Shown here piece after piece: positions 47,846 to 56,530 of a stretch of 64,000 nt of DNA (the stretch's first letter is position 1; each line of letters starts with the position of its first letter). The translations under genes were made by a program, and so were the position numbers. Below the pieces are notes generated by a model that worked only from the letters and a program-made list of their open reading frames with translations, ran no database searches and was not told the DNA's origin. This DNA is from Maylandia zebra. Taxonomy: Eukaryota; Chordata; Actinopteri; Cichliformes; Cichlidae. The stretch is from positions 8,419,529 to 8,483,528 of the forward strand of contig NC_135185.1 in NCBI RefSeq assembly GCF_041146795.1. The letters run 5' to 3'.

Positions 47846-48649
47846 TCAAAAATCCAACCACTCTACAGGACCCCCCTTTAATTTGTTTTTTTTATTCTTT
47901 ATTTTTTTTAGTGTACTATGTCGCAGCGGTCCACCGGGGGTGTTCTCTTTTGGTGTGTGTTTTAAAAAACCGCAGTCTTCAGACAGTGTGTAATCGGTTT
48001 TATACATGGCGACGGTCTTACGTATGCCTGTGTTAGATATGGCTGATAACGGTATGTTTAAATCTGAGAAAGCTTTTAAAAACTCTGTCCAGCCGATAGG
48101 TCTCAACCCCTCAGAAGGTGTGTGTGTGGTTGTGACGGCTTTAATTAGATCATAAATGTGTGAACCAGGGATGGTTTGTTTATCAACAACAATTTCGCCT
48201 TTGTCATTGTAAGAGATCAAGTGTGGCGAACGGTTCACCGCTGATAGAATAAGTTCTGCATTCCTCCTACTCCTTTTAGGTATGTGTGTTAAAACATTCT
48301 CCGCAACAAGATCCCGCACCCCGGCATCACCATGAACAGGCAATGTGTCCGCCGACTGGGGTTGCACATCCCTGTTAAATTGTTCAGGTAATGATAAAGA
48401 CAATACATTCTTTTCACGGGCACCTTGTCTCACAAGGGTGAGGTATCTTTGGAGAATATCGCTGTATTTTTTAGCCTTCTCACACACATCTATGTCAGAA
48501 TCTTGTAACACTTGTAACATCTCCTTGTCCAACTCGTTCTGAGACTGTTGTCTGATGGTGCCTGTTTGCTGCTGCTGCTGCTGTTGCTTTATTAAGTCCA
48601 ACTGGTGTTGGGGTACCAAAAACATCTTTTGCACATGTTCCATTTTCAC
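47846..48649 (-). CDS. Polinton structural-type protein of unknown role (267 aa)
   Basis: Last gene of the leftward set. It has a poly-glutamine run near residue 23, a middle with ETP-free coiled stretches and a basic Lys-rich tail (KKIKNKKNKLKGGPVEWLDF). A similar protein is usual at this place in Polintons, but I cannot name its function. Confidence 0.7.
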   Translation of the reverse strand: MKMEHVQKMFLVPQHQLDLIKQQQQQQQTGTIRQQSQNELDKEMLQVLQDSDIDVCEKAKKYSDILQRYLTLVRQGAREKNVLSLSLPEQFNRDVQPQSADTLPVHGDAGVRDLVAENVLTHIPKRSRRNAELILSAVNRSPHLISYNDKGEIVVDKQTIPGSHIYDLIKAVTTTHTPSEGLRPIGWTEFLKAFSDLNIPLSAISNTGIRKTVAMYKTDYTLSEDCGFLKHTPKENTPGGPLRHSTLKKIKNKKNKLKGGPVEWLDF

Positions 48650-49017
48650 CTGTTTGCTATCAGACTGGTTATGAAAGGGATTGCAGCCCCTAATAACGGC
48701 AGTAAAAACCCTCCAGATTGGTTGATTGTCTTTCTTTTTTTCAAAGATTTTATTTTTTTGTCTGCAATCAGTCTGATTATTGTTTTTTTCTTTTTTAGCT
48801 GTTTGTACTGCTGATTGGTCAGTGGAATGTTACCATGCAATACATTAAAGGCTATCTCACACAATGCATTGATAAAATCTAAGTTTGAATTACTAATAAT
48901 AACTCTGCGTAGAGTAGGAGGAGCCCTGTATATCATCTCCAACAGAGACAGATTCCTCCGCATGCGTGATGACATCCTCTCACCTCTTTGCTGATTTTTG
49001 TTTTGGAATGTAAACAA
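48646..49017 (-). CDS. Polinton basic protein with hydrophobic tail
   Basis: A 123-residue frame, probably starting at the internal MSSRMRRN. It is basic in the middle (QLKKKKTIIRLIADKK) and ends in a hydrophobic segment (GGFLLPLLGAAIPFITSLI). Proteins of this plan sit next to the ATPase in many Polintons and adintoviruses and are likely virion or membrane-acting components. Confidence 0.68.
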   Translation of the reverse strand: MFTFQNKNQQRGERMSSRMRRNLSLLEMIYRAPPTLRRVIISNSNLDFINALCEIAFNVLHGNIPLTNQQYKQLKKKKTIIRLIADKKIKSLKKRKTINQSGGFLLPLLGAAIPFITSLIANR

Positions 49018-49708
49018 CCGGACGGTCTGACAGTAAATTTGTTCTGAGTCTTAAATAGTCCGGGGTCTTAGCTTTATAGTCTATTAAAAGATACCCGTAT
49101 GTTGTCGATGTGGCATCATTAAACGCTTCTATAAAATATTTAGTATTACCCGGAAACATTTGCCTGGCTAAAAGCATAACCTGATATTTATCTCTTGGAT
49201 TTTTAAACAATATTAGGTAATTAGTGTTCAAGGAAATGGTTCTACTGGATTTTCCCTGAATAAACAAATTCTGAACTAGATATATACAACTCAAATTCCT
49301 ATGATGCACATACTTTGTGAACACATTTTGTACTTCTAAATTGTTAGCTGCATCGTTCATTACATCGTCTATAATTAACAAATTGTTCTTTTCTGCAGGC
49401 AGAAGGGTGTCATCAGCAAGAGATTTGGGTATACCGTTAACAAAGTTTATGTTTCTTATCTTAAGAAGCTGGTCATATAGTGTCTGCCAGCATGAGTATA
49501 TATACACAATGTTATCAATGCTGCATGATATAATCCTGGAAGAGTTTTCAATTATGTTTTTAACAAAAAAAGTCTTGCCACAGTTACTGGGACCGCTGAC
49601 CACCATGCTGAACGGATGCTGCAACCGGGCGTCAAACCGCTGTTCTAATTTAAAATCCATAAGGAAGGGTTGTGAAGTCTGGGAGCACACGGCGCTTATT
49701 GTAAACAA
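48980..49708 (-). CDS. Polinton genome-packaging ATPase
   Basis: A 242-residue A32/FtsK-type ATPase with Walker A GPSNCGKTFF and Walker B NNLLIIDDVMND. The natural start is probably the internal MDFKLEQRF. The upstream part overlaps the end of the polymerase gene. Confidence 0.9.
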   Translation of the reverse strand: MFTISAVCSQTSQPFLMDFKLEQRFDARLQHPFSMVVSGPSNCGKTFFVKNIIENSSRIISCSIDNIVYIYSCWQTLYDQLLKIRNINFVNGIPKSLADDTLLPAEKNNLLIIDDVMNDAANNLEVQNVFTKYVHHRNLSCIYLVQNLFIQGKSSRTISLNTNYLILFKNPRDKYQVMLLARQMFPGNTKYFIEAFNDATSTTYGYLLIDYKAKTPDYLRLRTNLLSDRPVVYIPKQKSAKR

Positions 49709-52700
49709 CTTTAACTTTTTTCACAATGGTTTCATTCTTCAAATGAAGCTTCTTTTTATCGCGTCTGATGCTATCAGACACGGCAACTAGGTGTGCGTCT
49801 GATGTCTGATTGGCTACAAACTTGCGGACTAAACCTTTCAAGGAGTCGTGGGTGACAACTTTCGAGTTTAATGCATTCAGTGTGACGCCTTTACATTTGA
49901 CCTGGGTCTTGCCCAGCGATGTGTGATACGCGTAACATTTTGGCCCACCGGAAACAAATTCCGCTATGTAATCCTCCACACCATCCTCTCCACAATCTAA
50001 TTCACTTGTGAGATCCCCCAGAAACGGACCTAGAGGAGGCATCCACTCGCCAGGGCGTGCCGTGAAAATGACACTGTCCGTGTCACAATACAGCACGCGC
50101 TGCTGCAAGTTGTCTAGCAAATCATACAGCATGAGTCTGGCGTGTGCAGTGGTCATGGCCCCGACAAAGACATTAACGTCCTTCACACGGGAAGCTCTAC
50201 CATCAGCGTGGCGCCACTGCACCATTGCGACGTCGTCAGAGATGAAACAAAACTGACGCACGTCGTACTGGTCGCTAAACATTAGCTGGCTAAATCTGGA
50301 AGGGTCTGTAATGAGCTCAGATGATGCCATGTTTGACCTCATGCTGAAACGACCCCATAACGAGTTTAACAACAGCTTGTTACAGTTACGAACAGCTTTA
50401 TTTACACAAATCTTGGATGGGTCTAGCATTATTCCCTCCTTCTCATAATACTCGTCTATGTACTTCTGCTGTTCGTCAGGTGTGTTCACATGTTCAGGAT
50501 ACCCCGAGGCCTCCTGTTTGAGTTTTAGGAAGGCTTTCACATAGTCTTTAAACAATGTGTCGGTCTTATTGGGGAAATGCCACACCTCATCAACAGCAAG
50601 AACCCTGTATCCCTTCTCAACAGCTTTTTCAAGCTCAAATGAGACCCATGTGCCTTTCAACACCCGCTCACTGTCACTGTGCCCGCATGCAGTATGCTGG
50701 TTCTGGTCTTCAGCACACATGCTGCAGAGTGGAAACATCAGTTTTCCATGGCATCTGTAGGGTAGGACGGGGTGAAAAAGACCCTTAGGTGGGAGCACTG
50801 TGCATTTAACAAAGCCGAAATAATTTTCTAGCTTGTCAAAGTTGGTGTAAATGACTTGAGGGTGTCCTACAGGATAGTCTTTTTTAGACTGCACTGTGGG
50901 ATAGAGACTGGTGAAGTCGTAGTAAAATATTTTTTCATCACAAGCAGTCTTGTGGTACAGCTTTAGAGCATTTGTGCGACCGCCAAAAAGGGCGTCTCGG
51001 GGATTCAGGCGTTCTGGCTTTCTGTACGTATGCATGAAAGCCACAACTGCAGGGTCTGTCTGCTTCAAGGCAGCCCATTCACACTCCCACATCACTATTA
51101 CGCTCACACTGTGTTGTGATCTCAGTGCATCAACTTTGTCACAAAACATGCGATGCAGCAGTCCATAGGATGCTTTGCTGACAGGATTAACTTCACTCTC
51201 AGGGTAGCATTTAACACAACCGTGGTGAAAACATCCTGCAAATTCATAAGCTGTATTACTTGTGGGGTCAAAACCGTCCACAAAATACGGTCCAACCCTC
51301 TGTTCGCCTCCTCTGAGAGCATGTTTTACCACTTTGTTGGTGGTGTGGGACACATATTGAAGCCATTCAATAGAGACGTTAGAAAACGTCTTGTTCTGCT
51401 CAACGTATGCCCCTTCATACGTGAGAGCGAGCGCGTCTCTAGGCAGAAACAGCGTTTTATACACACCCATACTAAATGCAGCCAGGGTGGTATACATGAA
51501 TGGATCAACTTGAGTACAACCCAGTAGCGTGTCACGATAAATGATGCATGCTTTACGCAGGACATCAACATCGTTAACACAGTAACGCCTGAGTTCAGCC
51601 TGAAAATCAAAGGGATTCTGTGAGGCAACCTGGTACCATTCCATGAATCGCACCTTATCGCTTTCAGACATGTGCTCATAGCCGTAGAAGGAGGGGTCTG
51701 GGTACGGGCCCACATAACGCTCATTATCCCTCGTATTAAACCTGTGTGGGAAATGGCCCTTCTGCAGGTCTTGAAAACCTAAAGCAGAGGGTATTTTGGC
51801 AAGGCCCATGGGCAAAAAGCTGAACGAATCAATCCACCGCTGGTCATAGTCCCTGTCATGCATTAAAATCACACGGCTGCCGCTCATTATGACACTAGGT
51901 GTTATGGTCTGTCTGACAAAGTACTCGAGGAGTATGTAGTTATCAAAGCCAGATGCATTATGTGCTATGAAAGTGTACCCACGAAACCTTGGGCGTCTGT
52001 AATGCTGCACAAACGCCTCCACACACTTTAATGTATTAAATGTGAACTTATTGCCCTTCAGATCAGACGCACACACAAAGTTAGCCTCGTGTTTACCGTT
52101 GTGGTACCGCGTCTCAAAATCATATAAAATGTATTTATCGTTAGGCTTCTGTTTTTCAACAGGCTGTATGAAACACTGATGGTCGGAGTCTCCTGCTAAT
52201 TTAGGTTCGCGGCAGTGCTCGCATCTAGGCTGCGCACATTTGTGTGGCAATTTCTTGGATTCTCTATATGTGGTGCCACAGTGCATGCAATGTTTCATAT
52301 TATTACAGGGGATCATGTTGTGTTTTAATTCAGGTAATTTGTGTTGTTGGTAACAGTGTTGTGATTTGCAGATGCGGTTACAGTCGCTGCATTTCACTGT
52401 GGGTCCCCTGTGATGTTGACAGAGTGTGTAACATGTGTTACATCTATGTTTACAGCTGTGCTGTAATGGTGTATTATATATACTGTAACAGAAATTACAC
52501 ACATAGGATCCCCCCAAAAAAGCGGTCGGGTTTAAAATCAGGTGGTAATGTTGATTATGGAGATACATCATCAACGTGTTAGGGTTTGGCTCTTCATGTG
52601 TGTAAAAACATTCCAGGCGTTTACGCCCTTCTGTGTGGTAATAGATTACAATCTTAATGTTGAAGTGGTTCTCAAATTTACCGACATCAGAGAATGATAC

Positions 52701-53132
52701 TTGCTGTGTGTTGCATAGACCTACTTCAGCATGCATCTGTTTAGCTGTAGCAAGTTTTTCATGCTCAGAGGATGATGAGTTTAATGAATGTGCTATGCAT
52801 AGGGAGAAGCACAAATTGTTGTTTGTGTTGTTTGGTGTGTATAAATGTCTGCCTTTCTTTGAGAGAATCTCATCATAAGGTATGTGCGCCAGTCTTAAGC
52901 GAGACCCGCCACTACTGTTCTGAGCTACCGTGACAATAAACTCTAATTCATCATCACCGATAGATTCATCATTACTCTGCATAACTTGTGCAATTTGATC
53001 GAGAAACAGCTCCGGATCATACCGATCATCAGCGTTTAAAACAGCCTGAACATCTGAAGCCAGCGAGGGGCCACGCAGGACCACGTTTAGAACACTGCCC
53101 TGTTGGGATCCCGCCACAGCTCTGTCTATCAC
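49650..53132 (-). CDS. polB: Polinton protein-primed DNA polymerase B
   Basis: A 1160-residue family B polymerase. After a Cys/His-rich N-terminal region it shows the exonuclease start (ILYDFETRYHNG), the palm motif A (YYDFTSLYPTVQ), the fingers motif (NKLLLNSLWGRF), motif C (LYCDTDSVIF) and a KCKGVTLN stretch. This matches Polinton polymerases in length and order. Confidence 0.95.
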   Translation of the reverse strand: MIDRAVAGSQQGSVLNVVLRGPSLASDVQAVLNADDRYDPELFLDQIAQVMQSNDESIGDDELEFIVTVAQNSSGGSRLRLAHIPYDEILSKKGRHLYTPNNTNNNLCFSLCIAHSLNSSSSEHEKLATAKQMHAEVGLCNTQQVSFSDVGKFENHFNIKIVIYYHTEGRKRLECFYTHEEPNPNTLMMYLHNQHYHLILNPTAFLGGSYVCNFCYSIYNTPLQHSCKHRCNTCYTLCQHHRGPTVKCSDCNRICKSQHCYQQHKLPELKHNMIPCNNMKHCMHCGTTYRESKKLPHKCAQPRCEHCREPKLAGDSDHQCFIQPVEKQKPNDKYILYDFETRYHNGKHEANFVCASDLKGNKFTFNTLKCVEAFVQHYRRPRFRGYTFIAHNASGFDNYILLEYFVRQTITPSVIMSGSRVILMHDRDYDQRWIDSFSFLPMGLAKIPSALGFQDLQKGHFPHRFNTRDNERYVGPYPDPSFYGYEHMSESDKVRFMEWYQVASQNPFDFQAELRRYCVNDVDVLRKACIIYRDTLLGCTQVDPFMYTTLAAFSMGVYKTLFLPRDALALTYEGAYVEQNKTFSNVSIEWLQYVSHTTNKVVKHALRGGEQRVGPYFVDGFDPTSNTAYEFAGCFHHGCVKCYPESEVNPVSKASYGLLHRMFCDKVDALRSQHSVSVIVMWECEWAALKQTDPAVVAFMHTYRKPERLNPRDALFGGRTNALKLYHKTACDEKIFYYDFTSLYPTVQSKKDYPVGHPQVIYTNFDKLENYFGFVKCTVLPPKGLFHPVLPYRCHGKLMFPLCSMCAEDQNQHTACGHSDSERVLKGTWVSFELEKAVEKGYRVLAVDEVWHFPNKTDTLFKDYVKAFLKLKQEASGYPEHVNTPDEQQKYIDEYYEKEGIMLDPSKICVNKAVRNCNKLLLNSLWGRFSMRSNMASSELITDPSRFSQLMFSDQYDVRQFCFISDDVAMVQWRHADGRASRVKDVNVFVGAMTTAHARLMLYDLLDNLQQRVLYCDTDSVIFTARPGEWMPPLGPFLGDLTSELDCGEDGVEDYIAEFVSGGPKCYAYHTSLGKTQVKCKGVTLNALNSKVVTHDSLKGLVRKFVANQTSDAHLVAVSDSIRRDKKKLHLKNETIVKKVKVVYNKRRVLPDFTTLPYGF

Positions 53133-53646
53133 ATTGGCTAAGCACTCGCGCCGGCACTTGTTCTGGATGATCGAGACTTATACCCCTAAAATCAAGGCGT
53201 TCACGCAATTCGCGAGCATTAAAATTAGGTATCTCTCTAATGTGTGACTGAGAGCGGCTGCCGGACCCAGACTGCACAACGGGCTCAATAACAACTGCAG
53301 TAGCTGCAGCAGAGGTGACCCGGCTAGATTGTGCATCAGACGCAAAATCACCAGCAGCACAAGCTATATGGTTAGCATCAGTAACAGCAACGGCCCGAGC
53401 AACACCTGCTGTACTATCACTATTATTAGCAACAATAGCCCCATCAGCAATAGCAGACGTAGGAACAGTCTGACAAGGATGTGTATCGGATGAGGCTGAT
53501 GCAGGCACCCTATTAAGTCTAGCTATAATATCGTCTAATTTTTTATCTGTTTCTTCAGCCCACTGCATAAAAGTCTCTAAGTCAAAACATCTAACAGGAG
53601 TGGAGGTTCCGTTATTATGTTTAAATAATTTATTTGGAGGGTCCAT
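53029..53646 (-). CDS. Polinton gene of unknown function (205 aa)
   Basis: Overlaps the start of the polymerase gene in another frame. The middle is Ala/Ser/Thr-rich and low in complexity, with a short coiled-coil-like stretch near residue 30. No domain is recognised. The overlap leaves open that only its first part is used. Confidence 0.5.
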   Translation of the reverse strand: MDPPNKLFKHNNGTSTPVRCFDLETFMQWAEETDKKLDDIIARLNRVPASASSDTHPCQTVPTSAIADGAIVANNSDSTAGVARAVAVTDANHIACAAGDFASDAQSSRVTSAAATAVVIEPVVQSGSGSRSQSHIREIPNFNARELRERLDFRGISLDHPEQVPARVLSQCDRQSCGGIPTGQCSKRGPAWPLAGFRCSGCFKR

Positions 53647-53663
53647 GGTCTGGATTTTAAAAG

Positions 53664-54215
53664 TCAGGGACTTGAAATTTTGCTGCAGATGTTGTCTAAT
53701 GTACTACACACTTTGTTTATGAGTTTGGTAAACTGTTGCCTTTGTACCTGTGCTTCTTGGTGGTATTGATTGAGTCTAGCTTCAATCAAACATAATTTAT
53801 CAGCTATTGAGGCTATATGACTTTGTTCAGCAGGCTGAGCGTCTGGAAGCTTTATGTAAGCATCATACGCCGCTGATATTTGAGAGTCTGTTATGCCGCC
53901 TTCTTCGAAATCTATGTGTGAATCAACGCTATTTCTGACACATTCTGGGGTGGTGGGTATATGAACTAGATCAAAATCTGACATGCTGTACTCAAAAACA
54001 TCAGAGAAGTCGCGATGTAGCCACTCACTCGGAGGTGTTGCAGGTTCGCTGATGAAGATCGGTTCTGACTCTCCACTGCTGCACAAAGCTCCAGGTTTTT
54101 GTTGTTCTGGGAGGTCGATACTGCTTAAACATTCCAAAAACGTCTGGAATCGTACGGTGTCCTGATCATTATGAGGAGGGGTGCTGTTCTGCAGTCTGTG
54201 AAGATAGATAGACAT
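53664..54215 (-). CDS. Polinton gene of unknown function (183 aa), probably the last exon of a spliced unit
   Basis: An acidic N-terminal half and a C-terminal coiled-coil-like stretch (LIEARLNQYHQEAQVQRQQF). It begins at an acceptor-like CTTCACAG rather than at a clear promoter. Several short open segments with splice-type borders lie between about 54.3 and 54.85 kb, behind a TATA box read on minus near 54.94 kb. That suggests a spliced early-type unit at the right end. Confidence 0.55.
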   Translation of the reverse strand: MSIYLHRLQNSTPPHNDQDTVRFQTFLECLSSIDLPEQQKPGALCSSGESEPIFISEPATPPSEWLHRDFSDVFEYSMSDFDLVHIPTTPECVRNSVDSHIDFEEGGITDSQISAAYDAYIKLPDAQPAEQSHIASIADKLCLIEARLNQYHQEAQVQRQQFTKLINKVCSTLDNICSKISSP

Positions 54216-54849
54216 GTGTTAAAACATTTTATACATGTACCCATTTCAAACTGAATAACCGTGTCTCCCTCTCTATCTCTTTTTATCTAATTTATATATG
54301 CCTATGCTTACCTTGTAGTGTGCGTTATTCGGGATGGTCCTGCTCCTCCACACACACGGTTCTCTGGCGTGGTTCTGTATGTGTAAAACGGTCAGTTTAG
54401 AACATTTGTAATTGTTTAAACCCCTTTAAAAAAAAATACACAACTATACATCGCGTTGTATACACACCTGATGTAAGGTAGGGCTCTGTGGTCGCGGGGT
54501 CTGAATGTTTTCCTGCTCAGTTTGTTAACCCTGGAACTAATCAAACAAAAACGTTATTACATAATTTATAAAAAATCGCTAGTTTAAAACATACATACGT
54601 TTAAAAATCCAGTAATGCTGTACACACCTTGTGCCTGTTAGAGAACTAGTTCCAGCTGTAAAAGCGCCCGTTTCTAAAGAAAAGGGTCCTGGGCCGTTCT
54701 CCCGAACTCCTAAAAATTAAGCTTTTGTTTTAGGAAAAAAAATAGTTTGAATATCCTATAATATGTTAACATAACACTTTTTAAAAATCCAATAATAGGT
54801 TTTGTTTTACTTACCGTTTACGATGGCCATGTTATAAAGAACGATGTTA

Positions 54850-56345
54850 GTGTTGATGATCGCAAAGAAAATGGTGTGCTCTGCAGCGAATCTTGAGGCG
54901 TAAATGGCTCAGGGTTTCGGGGTCTGAGCCTGTTTTTTATATAGGGTGGTGTTTCCAAAAAGAAAAGGTATGTCGCCAATCAATTTAAATGAGACCCTTC
55001 AGGGCTTTTGTCTTCTCAAGGAATTACAAAGGAACCGATACTTCAGACAATAGGCGGGGTCGCCACCCGACTGGTACACCTGCCCCATTTACCTTGTCGA
55101 GGAATTACAAAAAGAGCCAATACCGGCCACTTTAAACAATAGGCTGGGCCCTTGTTCGCATGGTACTCTCAACAACTATGTGATACCCGCGGTGTGCTTT
55201 TACAATCCTGAACAAATTCAAACAATTAGCCAGCTGTTGAAAAGTTGGAGCGGGTCTGGGCGACTGGTTTTAGAAGTATCACTGTAGCGTTTATTTTCTA
55301 AAGGGCTGAATGTTATTTGCGACTATCTGTTGTGTTAAAAACTACTCTGAAACCATGAAACCCCTTACAGAAGAAATGGCCCGTTTGATCTGTTTTTAAA
55401 TAAATAAAATGCTTGCATCGCTGCAAGGTGTGACACCGGAATCACAAAATGAGTGTATTTAAAAGACGATTAGTTTGAAAAGAGCGATACTGGCTGCTTT
55501 GGGGGAAAAGACGACATTGTGTGCAGCGTTTTAGAAGTATCACTGTAGCGTTTATTTTCTAAAGGGCTGAATGTTATTTGTGACTATCTGTTGTGTTAAA
55601 AACTACTCTGAAACCATGAAACCCCTTACAGAAGAAATGGCCCGTTTGATCCGTTTTTAAATAAATAAAATGCTTGCATCGGTGCAAGGTGTTGACACCG
55701 GAATCACAAAATGAGTGTATTTAAAAGACGATTAGTTTGAAAAGAGCGATACTGGCTGCTTATAGCATTTATTTTCTAAAGGACTGAATGCTATTTGTGA
55801 CATTTACTGTGTTAAAAACTAGCTGGCTGGCTTTGTCTCACTCTTAGTTCAACATTCCGAAATCCCGATTTTTAAATAAAATGATCGCATCAACCCTGGA
55901 AAGAAACCCCAGTAGATGTGTAAAAACTAGTTAAATTAAAACTAGGGGTTTGATTAAATGAAACGCTTGTGAACATGCTGACATCACCCATTCAGAAGAA
56001 ATTCCCATTTGTGCCATTTATAAAATAAAATGCATGCCTCACTGCAAGCTGAGACATTGTCAGATTTAGAAAATTAGTGTGATTAAAACACTATTACCAA
56101 CACTTTTGACTAGAGCACACCCTCTTTGTTAAGGCGCACTGTGAACCAAAACAGCTTCCACTCCGCCAAGAATGAAACAAGAAACAAAGAATTGCTTTTA
56201 AGAACACATGCATAACTGAATGTTGCGATACACCTAAGTGATAAAAATAGTTTAATTAAAAACCCTATGGTTTGATTAAATTAAAACCCCGTTAAAAACA
56301 CATAAACTCATATAACCCCTCTGATCCCCTGTGGTATTTCCACAC
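54850..56345. repeat. Polinton right non-coding arm with repeated units
   Basis: No long gene. From about 55266 a unit of about 263 bp is present twice (55266 and 55529 on), then in weaker form to about 56040. Each unit contains GCGTTTATTTTCTAAAG, ACCATGAAACCCC and a TTTTTAAATAAATAAAATG word followed by GCATC and TGCAAG. Confidence 0.75.
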
Positions 56346-56524
56346 CTGAACGCGCATGCGCACACACACACGAAACTGGTCAAATCGGTTTGGTTGGCCG
56401 CCATCTTGGACTAGTGCCATCGAATTACTGAACGCGCATGCGCACACGCACGAAACCGGTCAAACCGGTTGTCAAACCGGTTTGGTTGGCCGCCATCTTG
56501 GACAGGTGCCATCATATTACTACT
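56346..56524 (-). repeat. Polinton right terminal repeat, two tandem units
   Basis: Inverted copy of the left terminal repeat, but only about two units long instead of four and a half. The outermost unit carries two CCGGTTTGA words. Confidence 0.92.
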
Positions 56525-56530
56525 CTCACT

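Larger units (their letters stand above)
41290..56524. mobile_element. Polinton/Maverick, 15.2 kb, looks whole
   Basis: The borders are exact: AGTAGTAATA at the left, TATTACTACT at the right, and a perfect 6-bp target duplication CTCACT (41284-41289 and 56525-56530). AG...CT ends and a 6-bp duplication are Polinton hallmarks. Rightward genes: two unknown genes, integrase, minor capsid, basic core protein, major capsid, adenain-type protease. Leftward genes: two structural-type proteins, packaging ATPase, DNA polymerase B, two unknown genes. The main genes show no obvious break. The two outermost 40-bp ends differ at about two positions, so the insertion is young but not brand new. It inserted 98 bp from the right end of the hAT element. 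Confidence 0.95.

Noticed and set aside
49317-49790. 157-residue plus frame
   Set aside because: Shadow of the packaging ATPase gene.
51326-51724. 132-residue minus frame
   Set aside because: Alternative frame within the polymerase gene without a domain.
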